Shown here piece after piece: positions 46,271-54,300 of a stretch of 64,000 nt of DNA; within the stretch, counting starts at the first letter, position 1, and every line of letters begins with the position of its first letter. Under the pieces are notes generated by a model. It was not told the origin of the DNA. It searched no databases and worked only from the letters and a program-made list of their open reading frames with translations. Origin of the DNA: Thermomicrobium roseum DSM 5159 (GTDB lineage Bacteria > Chloroflexota > Chloroflexia > Thermomicrobiales > Thermomicrobiaceae); assembly GCF_000021685.1 (NCBI RefSeq), contig NC_011959.1, positions 1 through 64,000 of the forward strand. Reading direction: 5' to 3'. Position numbers and translations under genes: made by a program.

Positions 46271-47035
46271 GTGAAGATCGCGGTCCTCGTGAAGCAGGTT
46301 CCCGATCCGAACGCCGTGCGGTTCGACCCGCGGCTCGGGGATCTGGTACCGGGCATCCAGGAAGTCGCCAACGAGTACGACCTCTATGCGCTCGAGGCAG
46401 CGCTGCGTCTCCGGGAGCAGGTCGGTGGGCAGATCGTGGTTGCCAGTGTCGGGCCGGCGCGAGACGCGCTCAATCGCGCGCTCGCGATGGGTGCCGACCG
46501 GGCGGTCTCCATCGAGGGCGAGGGGTTGCCGGGAGACAGCTGGGTGACCGCGACCGTGCTCGCCGCCTGGCTGCGAGGCGAGCAGCCGGACGTGATCTGG
46601 TGCGGGCAGGAGACGAGCGATTCCGGAACAGGCAATGTCGGCCCCGCGGTGGCAGCCTTGCTCGATATTCCGCTGGTGAGCAATGTGGTCGGCTGGGAGT
46701 TTCGGGACGGTGTCTTCACCATCGAACGGGAGATCGAGGACGGGCATCAGTTCCAGGAGGTGGCTCCACCCCTGGTGCTCTGCGCGCTCTCGGCGTTGCC
46801 ACAGCCACGCTTGCCGACTTTGCGCGGCATCATGGACGCTCGCCGCAAGCCGGTCGAGCGACTCGGACCGGCTGATCTCGGTCTGGACGCCAGCGAGTTG
46901 GTGCCGCTGGTCAGCTGGGCTGGCTTGAGCCAGCCGGAAGCGAAGGCGGCGGGTATCGTGGTCCAGGACGTCTCCCCCGACGAGGCAGCCGAGCGCCTGC
47001 TCGTATTCCTGGAAGCGCGCGGCTTGCTGGGTTGA
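46271..47035 (+). CDS. etfB: Electron transfer flavoprotein beta subunit
   Basis: The start is GTG 46271, shortly after GGAGG, giving 254 residues that begin VKIAVLVKQVPDPNAVRFDP. The AMP-binding and recognition-loop region is EVANEYDLYALEAALRLRE, and the family signature VERLGPADLGLD occurs in the C-terminal third. With EtfA it forms the FAD-carrying heterodimer that takes electrons from acyl-CoA dehydrogenases. Confidence 0.92.
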   Translation: MKIAVLVKQVPDPNAVRFDPRLGDLVPGIQEVANEYDLYALEAALRLREQVGGQIVVASVGPARDALNRALAMGADRAVSIEGEGLPGDSWVTATVLAAWLRGEQPDVIWCGQETSDSGTGNVGPAVAALLDIPLVSNVVGWEFRDGVFTIEREIEDGHQFQEVAPPLVLCALSALPQPRLPTLRGIMDARRKPVERLGPADLGLDASELVPLVSWAGLSQPEAKAAGIVVQDVSPDEAAERLLVFLEARGLLG

Positions 47036-47053
47036 GGAAGGGATGAGCGATCG

Positions 47054-48046
47054 ATGGCTGGAGGAGGTCTGCTGGTCGTCGTCGAGACCGCGCAGGGTGT
47101 CGCGCGCCCGGCTGCACTGGAGCTGTTCGGTGCGGCGAGCCGGGCGAGCGCAGCGCTCGGTCCGGTCACGGCACTCGTCGTGGGACATGGGGTCAGCGGA
47201 GCTGCCGAGCAGGTCGCCCGCCTCGGCGTCGCTCGCGTGCTCGTGGTCGATGAACCAGCGTTCGCCGAGCCCGTGGCGGAGCGACTGGCGCGGGCTGTTC
47301 AGGTGGCGTGGGAGCAGGTCGAACCGGCGCTCGTCCTCGTGCCTGGCACGACACTGGGACGCGACACCGCTGCCCTGGTCGCCGCCGAGCGTCGTGTTCC
47401 TCACCTGGTCGATATCGTCGCGCTGGAGGTCACGCCGGAGGCATTCGTCGCCACGCGTCCGGTCTATCAGAGCAAGCTGGTCACCACCGTGCGGGCGGGC
47501 CGCGAGCGCGCTGCGGTCGTGACCGTGCGCTCCGGTGCATTCCGCCCACCCGAGCCAGGCGAGGCGGGTGCGACGATCGAGCCACTGGCCGTGGGGCTGG
47601 AGGAGCGTCAGCAACGGGTACGCGTGACGCGGATGGTGGACAAACCGCGTGGGCAGGTCGATCTGGAAAGTGCGCCCGTGGTGGTCGTCGGTGGCCGGGG
47701 AATCGGCGGGCCGGAGGGGTTCGCGCAGCTGGCGGAACTGGCGGAACTCCTCGGTGGGGCGCTCGGCTGCACCCGAGCGGTCAGCGACCTCGGCTGGCGC
47801 CCGCACTACGAGCAGATCGGTCAAACTGGCAAACAGGTGCGTCCCAAGCTGTATCTCGGAGTCGGGGTCTCGGGCGCAGTCCAGCATACGGTGGCGATGC
47901 AAGGGAGCGAGACGATCGTGGTCATCAATCGCGATCCCAATGCCCCGTTGGTCAAGATGGCCGATCTCGCTGTCATCGGTGACTGGAGCGAGATCGTGCC
48001 GCGTCTCATCGCTCGGCTCCGCGAACGACGAGGGAACGGTGCATGA
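47054..48046 (+). CDS. etfA: Electron transfer flavoprotein alpha subunit
   Basis: This 330-residue protein has the FAD-binding C-terminal domain with VVGGRGIGGPEGF, KLYLGVGVSGAVQHTVAMQG and VVINRDPNAPLVKMADLAV, the EtfA signature. The N-terminal half is the Rossmann-like domain shared with EtfB. Its stop overlaps the next start (ATGA). Confidence 0.94.
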   Translation: MAGGGLLVVVETAQGVARPAALELFGAASRASAALGPVTALVVGHGVSGAAEQVARLGVARVLVVDEPAFAEPVAERLARAVQVAWEQVEPALVLVPGTTLGRDTAALVAAERRVPHLVDIVALEVTPEAFVATRPVYQSKLVTTVRAGRERAAVVTVRSGAFRPPEPGEAGATIEPLAVGLEERQQRVRVTRMVDKPRGQVDLESAPVVVVGGRGIGGPEGFAQLAELAELLGGALGCTRAVSDLGWRPHYEQIGQTGKQVRPKLYLGVGVSGAVQHTVAMQGSETIVVINRDPNAPLVKMADLAVIGDWSEIVPRLIARLRERRGNGA

Positions 48047-49341
48047 GCCAGGAGCGCGTCGAAGTCATCGTGGTCGGAGCGGGCCCAGCGGGCGTCGCCG
48101 CCGCGTTGACGCTCGCTCGAGCTGGGGTGGAGGTCGTGGTCCTCGAGCGCGGCGCCTATCCGGGAGCCAAGAACGTGATGGGCGGGATCCTCTACCGCCA
48201 GCCGACCGAGGAGCTGGTTCCCGGATTCTGGCGGGAAGCACCGCTCGAGCGGGCGATCGTCGAGCAGCGGTATCTGTTGCTGACCGACGAGGATGCGATC
48301 GGCTTGAGCTACCGCACGCCGGTCTTCGGCCAGCCACCCTACAATGCATTCAGTGTTCTCCGTGCCGAGTGGGATCGCTGGTTTGCCCAGCAGGCTGAGG
48401 CAGCCGGTGCCCTGATCGCGACCGAGGTGACGGTCGAGGATCTCCTCTGGGAGGACGGGCGCATCGTGGGAGTGCGTGCCGGGGAGCAAGGGGATCTCGT
48501 GGCGGACGTGGTCGTGATCGCTGATGGGGCGAACTCGCTCCTCGCGCAGAAGGCTGGCCTGGCGCGTGACGCTCGCCCCGAGGAGCAAGCGCTCGTCGCG
48601 AAAGAGCTGCTGCGGTTGCCCGCGGAGGAGATCGACCGCCGCTTCGCTGTGCCGCCCGGCCAAGGGGTCGCCATCGAGGCGTTCGGCGCGGCAACAGGCG
48701 GTTTGCTCGGGTACGGTTTCATCTATACCAACCGGGAGACGCTTTCGATCGGGACGGGAGCACTGCTGAGCGATCTCATCGCGTACGAGGTCAACGTCAG
48801 TGATCTCCTGGAACGCTTCAAGCAGCATCCGGCGATTGCACCGCTTTTGGAGGGGGCTGAGCTCGTCGAATACAGTGCGCACCTGATCCCGGAAGGTGGT
48901 TGGCGAGCGCTCCCCACGCTGTTCACGGACGGGGCGCTGGTCGTGGGCGACGCGGCCGGCTTCGTCAACCCGCTCAGCCGGGAGGGATCGAACTTCGCGA
49001 TGATCTCCGGCAAGCTGGCCGCCGAGACTATTCTCGAGGCCCGCCAGACCGGTGACTATTCCGCGCTGGCGCTCAGCCGGTACTGGGAGAAGCTCGAGGC
49101 GAGCTTCATCTTGCCGGACCTGGAGTTGATCCGCAATGTCACACCGTTCTTCCATGCTCGACCGTACCTCCTGCAAGACGTTCCGGCGGCGCTCGCCCAC
49201 GCCGTGCGCCACTACCTGACGGTCGACAGTACTCCGAAGGCACGGAAGTATCGAGAGATCCTCCGGGAACTCGGGAGGGAACTCCGCCCAGCTCGTTTGT
49301 TGCGCGATGGCCTGGCAGCGCTCCGCGAGCTGGCAAGCTGA
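48043..49341 (+). CDS. fixC: ETF:quinone oxidoreductase-like flavoprotein (FixC family)
   Basis: This 432-residue FAD enzyme hands electrons from ETF to the quinone pool. The dinucleotide site IVVGAGPAGVAAALTLARAG is at the N-terminus; GALVVGDAAGFVNPLSREG is the second FAD motif and GLLGYGFIYTNRETLSIG is a FixC pattern. The ferredoxin domain that human-type ETF-QO carries at the C-terminus is absent, and no separate fixX ferredoxin gene follows within the window. The partner must be encoded elsewhere, or the enzyme works without it. Confidence 0.9.
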   Translation: MSQERVEVIVVGAGPAGVAAALTLARAGVEVVVLERGAYPGAKNVMGGILYRQPTEELVPGFWREAPLERAIVEQRYLLLTDEDAIGLSYRTPVFGQPPYNAFSVLRAEWDRWFAQQAEAAGALIATEVTVEDLLWEDGRIVGVRAGEQGDLVADVVVIADGANSLLAQKAGLARDARPEEQALVAKELLRLPAEEIDRRFAVPPGQGVAIEAFGAATGGLLGYGFIYTNRETLSIGTGALLSDLIAYEVNVSDLLERFKQHPAIAPLLEGAELVEYSAHLIPEGGWRALPTLFTDGALVVGDAAGFVNPLSREGSNFAMISGKLAAETILEARQTGDYSALALSRYWEKLEASFILPDLELIRNVTPFFHARPYLLQDVPAALAHAVRHYLTVDSTPKARKYREILRELGRELRPARLLRDGLAALRELAS

Positions 49342-49405
49342 CCGCTGCGCGGTGCATGGTAGGCTTGGGCACGGAGTCGTCGCTCGTCGGCGGGTGTGAC
49401 GTGCC

Positions 49406-50275
49406 GTGACCCTGTATCTCGCGCTCGATGTCTTGCTGCTCGTGTTACTCGCGCTCTTCGTCCCAGTCGGCTTCTGGCGTGGGGCGGCGCGGGAACTCGT
49501 GGTGACATTGGGAATTTTGCTCGGCTTCGCGCTGGGCGAGTTCTGGGCGCAGCCGTGGGGCCTGGATCTTGCTGAGCGCACGGGACTGGGCGAGGGAGCA
49601 GCGAGCTTTTTGGCTGCGGTCCTGGCGCTCGTCGCCTGCACCTTCCTCATCGGTTACGGGGTGAGCTCGGTGATCTTGACGCCGCAGCCGGGAATGCTCG
49701 GGCGTTTGCTCGGTGCTGTCATCGCGCTGGCCAACGGGATGCTCGTGCTCGGGTTCGCGCTGCGGGCGATCCGGCTGTATCTGCTGGGCGGTGCACCGTC
49801 GGGACTGTTCGAGCAGGCGATCGTGGCGCGCCTCTTGAGCGAGAGCATGCCGTGGGTGTTGCTGGCTGGTGCGCTCCTCGGGCTACCGCTCATCGTGCTC
49901 GCGGCCGTGCTCGGCGCTCGCGCAGTCGAAGAAGAGGTCGAGCCGGTCCGCCGCGAGCAGGATTTTGCGCTCCAGCACACGCCGACTCGCCCCCTGCCGC
50001 CGCGTCTTCCCTTCGTCCGGCACCAGTCGGAGGTGGCGTACAAGACGGAGCCAGCCCGTCCGGCGGAGGAACCGACGCGGCCGCTGCGTGCTGCGCCTGC
50101 GGCGCCGGAGAGCGGTGGAAGCAGGCGCGATGACATCGCCGAGCAGGAGACAGCGGTGCTCGCACGACCAGCGGCCGAGACCGCACCCCGCCCGGTGGAC
50201 AATCGCTGCCCGTATTGCCATGCCGACATCAGCGATGCGAAAGTCTTCTGCCCGCGCTGCGGCCGAGTGCTCTGA
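49406..50275 (+). CDS. CvpA-like membrane protein with C-terminal zinc ribbon
   Basis: This 289-residue protein has four hydrophobic segments in the first 170 residues, with the CvpA arrangement (VPVGFWRGAARELVVTLGIL; ANGMLVLGFALRAIRL). A Pro-rich cytoplasmic linker ends in a zinc ribbon, CPYCHADISDAKVFCPRCG. The CvpA family is linked to membrane integrity and colicin V export, but its mechanism is unclear. The added zinc ribbon suggests interaction with a nucleic acid or a protein partner; that is inference. Confidence 0.82.
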   Translation: MTLYLALDVLLLVLLALFVPVGFWRGAARELVVTLGILLGFALGEFWAQPWGLDLAERTGLGEGAASFLAAVLALVACTFLIGYGVSSVILTPQPGMLGRLLGAVIALANGMLVLGFALRAIRLYLLGGAPSGLFEQAIVARLLSESMPWVLLAGALLGLPLIVLAAVLGARAVEEEVEPVRREQDFALQHTPTRPLPPRLPFVRHQSEVAYKTEPARPAEEPTRPLRAAPAAPESGGSRRDDIAEQETAVLARPAAETAPRPVDNRCPYCHADISDAKVFCPRCGRVL

Positions 50276-50506
50276 ATGAGGCTCGTCTCAGTCCGCATCG
50301 CTGCTCTTTGGCACGGCGTGTGACCAGCTGGCGAAGCGAGCGAGCAGTGGTACGGGGAAGGCGTTCCCTCCCGATCGCCACCGTGCGCCAACGTGTGCTC
50401 CAGTCATGAGACGAGCGCGGGTGGGGAGAACAGCTCGCCGGCTGCCAGCGTAGGCTGGCGAGCCTCGAACGCGTTACAATCCGGCCCGAGAAGAAAGGGG
50501 CAGGGT

Positions 50507-50677
50507 ATGGGATTCATCGGAATGCAGCCAGAGCCGCTGACGCCCCGTGGGCGAGCGATCGTGCTCACGGCGGTAATCCTGGCGCTCCTCTTCATCGTCG
50601 TGTGGGGTGCGGGGATCGTCCTCATGCTCCACAATCCCGGGCAGGGGACGGTCTGTCTCAGCGGGCGGTGCTGGTAG
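50507..50677 (+). CDS. Small single-pass membrane protein (56 residues)
   Basis: ATG 50507 follows GGGGCAGGGT, and a TACAAT -10-like element lies at 50475-50480. The product has one strong hydrophobic helix (about residues 17-40, IVLTAVILALLFIVVWGAG) and a short tail with two cysteines spaced CLSGRC before the final Trp. No homologue is known to me. The codon bias is normal for the region and the ribosome site is good, so I consider it real. Confidence 0.65.
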   Translation: MGFIGMQPEPLTPRGRAIVLTAVILALLFIVVWGAGIVLMLHNPGQGTVCLSGRCW

Positions 50678-50683
50678 ACGCGT

Positions 50684-51187
50684 TCACTGCCAGTGCGGGC
50701 GTTCGCCACGGCGTTTCTGCATGAGGACGCCGTGGCGATTGCGTCCGTAGTAGTGGCGGACCTCGGCGATCGGCACGTAGCCGAAGCGACGGTAGAGCGC
50801 CTGGGCTGGCCCGTTCTTGTCCTCGACCATCAAGGTGTAGAGATCAGCCGCAAGTTCCTGCTCCAGCGCGGCGAGCAGGAGCGCACCGATCCCGCGCCGT
50901 CGCCAAGCTGGTGCCACGCAGAGGTTGAGGACACGCGCATGGCGGCCGCGCTGGTCTCCCACCACGCACCCGACGATCTCGTCCGCGATCCGTGCGACCA
51001 GCACCCGAACACCAGGCCAGAGCCAGAGAACGACGAGGGCCCACAGGCTGTACGCCTGGCGCAGCTCGAAGCAGGCACGCTGGAGCTGGGCGAGTTGGGG
51101 AAGGTCACGGAAGCTCGCTGGTTGGACCCAGAGCTCCTGGCCCGCGATCCGTTCGATAGTCACCAGGCGAACCGTTTGCCCGGCCAC
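50684..51187 (-). CDS. GNAT family N-acetyltransferase
   Basis: I chose GTG 51187 because GGGGGGAGGA lies just upstream; that gives 167 residues. The acetyl-CoA-binding motif A is VLNLCVAPAWRRRGIGALLL, and GPAQALYRRFGYVPIAEVRHYY is a typical motif B of RimI-like enzymes. Ribosomal-protein N-alpha acetylation is possible, but the substrate is open. Confidence 0.85.
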   Translation of the reverse strand: MAGQTVRLVTIERIAGQELWVQPASFRDLPQLAQLQRACFELRQAYSLWALVVLWLWPGVRVLVARIADEIVGCVVGDQRGRHARVLNLCVAPAWRRRGIGALLLAALEQELAADLYTLMVEDKNGPAQALYRRFGYVPIAEVRHYYGRNRHGVLMQKRRGERPHWQ

Positions 51188-51340
51188 CGCTCCTCCCCCC
51201 GAGGCCACCATGATACCGTGCCGAGCGGGCACTGGTGCCGGCGTCGGACCTCTTCGCGTGGGGCGCACCCCCTCGTTCCGGGGAAGGTTACCGCTCCTGC
51301 CAGCCGGTGATCGAACGCGGGTGGCATCACACGCGTTCCT

Positions 51341-54300
51341 TCAGCTGGACCGGCGTTCAGCCTGGCTACTGCCGGGTTGGGCGATCACGATCTCGTAGCA
51401 GCCTTTGCCGCGCCGTTTGGCGGCATAGAGCGCCTGATCGGCACTGAGCAGCAGCGCGCCACTGTCGGGCATCGGACGGCCAGTGGCCACTGCTGCTCCG
51501 ATCGAGAGACCCATGCGTATCTCTTGCTCGCCGCACCGGATGGGGGATGCGAGAGCAGCCAGCAAGCGTTCGGTAACGACCCGGACATCGTGCTCTCCCG
51601 TGACACCATCGAGGAGGACCGTGAACTCGTCGCCGGCGAAGCGGGCGACCGTGTCACCGGCGCGCACCTGCCGGCTCAACCGAGCGGCGGCCTCCTGCAG
51701 CACGACGTCCCCCACCGCGTGTCCCCAGGTATCGTTCACGCGCTTGAAGTCGTCCAGATCGAGAAAGAGGACGGCGATGCCTCCACCGTCCCGATCGGCG
51801 CGGGCCACGGCATGCTCCAGCCGGTCGAGGAACAGGAGTCGGTTGGGTAAGCCGGTCAAGGGATCGTGGAAAGCGCGGTGACGGAGTTCTTCCGACTCCT
51901 GCCAGCGTTCCAGCGCCAGCGCTGCGAGCTGCGTGGCGAGCTCGAGCAGCCGTTCCTCGTTCGGCTGCGGGCCGCGTGGCTCGCTGGCGTACAGAGCAAC
52001 CGTTCCGAGCACGTTCCCGCTCGTACCGCGGATCGGCGTGGACCAGCAAGCCCGCAAGCCAGCTTCCAGCGCGGCCTCCCGATAGTCGGCCCAACGGGGA
52101 TCGCTGGCGATATCCTCGACGAAAATCGGTCGATCGAGGTAGGCGGCGGTGCCGCAACTTCCGGCCTGGGGACCGATCGGGAGGCCGTCGATCGCAGCGA
52201 GGTACCGTGGAGGCAGGCTGGGTGCCGCGCCGTGATAGAGTCGGTCATCGGACCCGAGCAGGAGGACCGAGCAGCGGAGGCCCGGAGCCTGCTGCTCGAC
52301 GAGGCGGCAGAGGAGTTCGAGTATCTCGCTCAGGGGAGCCGCTTCCGCGATGAGGCGCAGCAGGGTCGTCTGGGCGAAGAGCAGTGCCTCAGCGCGCTTG
52401 CGCTCGGTCACGTCGATCAAGAGTCCGTGCCAGAAGAGTGGCTTGCCCTCGGCATTCCGCACCATGACGGCGCGATTCTCCAGCCAAACCCAGCGACCAT
52501 CCTTGCGCTGGAACCGGTACGTCGCCTCGAACGGTTCGCCGGTTTCGTCCGTCCGCACGGCTTCGGCGAAGACGCGCGGCTGGTCATCCGGGTGCATGCG
52601 GCTGAACCAGAGGCCGGGAGTTGCCAGGAACTCCTCGCGGCTGAACCCCGTTACCTCCTCGATCCGCTGACTGAGGAAAGTCACTGGGTAATGGAGCGAA
52701 CCATCCGGCAGGACGACCGGCTCGGCTGACGTAACGAGCACCGCTGCTGGGATCTGCTCGACGAGTGTGCGGTAGCGTTCCTCGGCCTCGCGGAGCGCTT
52801 CCTCGGCCTGTTTCCGCTCGGTGACATCGAGCATGACGCCCTGCCAGTAAAGCGGTTTCCCCTGATCGTCGCGGACGAGGCGTGCGGTGCTCTCGATCCA
52901 GCGGACTTCACCGTCACGACGAAGGATCCGAAACTCGCTCCGGAATCGACCCGTCGCCCATGCCTCCCGCGTTTCCTGCCGGACGCGTGGATAATCTTCC
53001 GGATGGATCGCCTGGACCCAGAGCGTGCGATCCTGCTGGTGTTCCTCTGGCCGGTAGCCGGTGAGCTGCTCCACTTGCGGGCTGACATAGAGAAGCGGCC
53101 GAGCCAGTCGGCCGTCCGGGTAACGGACGGGCTGCGCACCCTCCAGATAGACGACAGCCGGCAACTGCTCGACCAGTGTCCGGTAGCGTTCCTCCGCCTC
53201 GCGGAGCGCTTGTTCAGCGCGCTTGCGCTCGGTGATGTCCATGAGGACGGCCTGGCGCGCTTGGATCGTTCCGTCCGGAGCACGGATCGGACGGAGTTCA
53301 TGCCAGAGCCAGACGGTCCGACCGTCTTTGTGTAGGAACCGGTATTCGAGCTGGAGCGGTTCACCGGTCGCTTCGTGCTGCCAGAAGGCGTCCAGAACCC
53401 GCTCGCGGTCCTCGGGATGCAGCCGACGCGCCCAGATGCCGAGTTCTTTCCATTCCTCGGGCGTATAGCCGGTCACTGCCTCGATTTGCGGGCTGACGTA
53501 GGTCGTTTCGTATCCCGGCAGACCGTCGGGGAGACGCTGGGCCCGTGCGGTGACTCGGATCACCACGGCGGGGAGCTGCTCCACCAGTGTCCGATAATGG
53601 GCTTCCGCGGCCCGGAGCGCTTCTTCTGCCTGTTTGCGCGCGGTGATATCGGTCAGCAGGACCTGACGATAGAGCGGTTTACCGTCCTGATCATGGATGA
53701 CCTTGGTCTGATGCCAGATCCAGATGAGCGTTCCGTCCTTGCGATAGAGGCGGTACTCCAGTTCGAGCGGCTCAGCTGCCGCTTCGGAAGCCAACACGGC
53801 CGCGAAGACACGGTCCCGGTCGTCCGGATGGATCTGACGCGTCCAGGTCCCAGGGACCAGCCACTCTTGGGAGGTGAATCCGGTGAGACGCTCGATTCCC
53901 GGGCTGACATAGTGGATGTCGAACTGACGCGAGCCGTCCTCGCGCAATTCCGAGGAGGCGGAGCGAATCAGAACGGCACCCGGCAACTGCTCGACGAGCG
54001 ACCGGTAGCGTGCTTCTGCTTCCTGCAGTGCGAGCTCCGATTCCTTTCGCCGTGTGACATCGAGGAGCAGCACCTGGCGGAGCCGCGGTGTTCCGTTCGC
54101 GTCACGCAGGATCCGCGTTATGTGCCAGAGCCAAATGGTGCGTCCGTCTTTGCGAATGAATCGGTACTCGATGTCCAGCGGCGAGCCGGTGCGCTCTGAC
54201 TCAGCCTGAGCGGCGAGAACGCGCTCGCGATCGGCGGGATGGATCTGTCGTGACCAGCGCCCGGGCTCCTGCCACTCGGAGGCGGTAAACTCAGTCAGCC

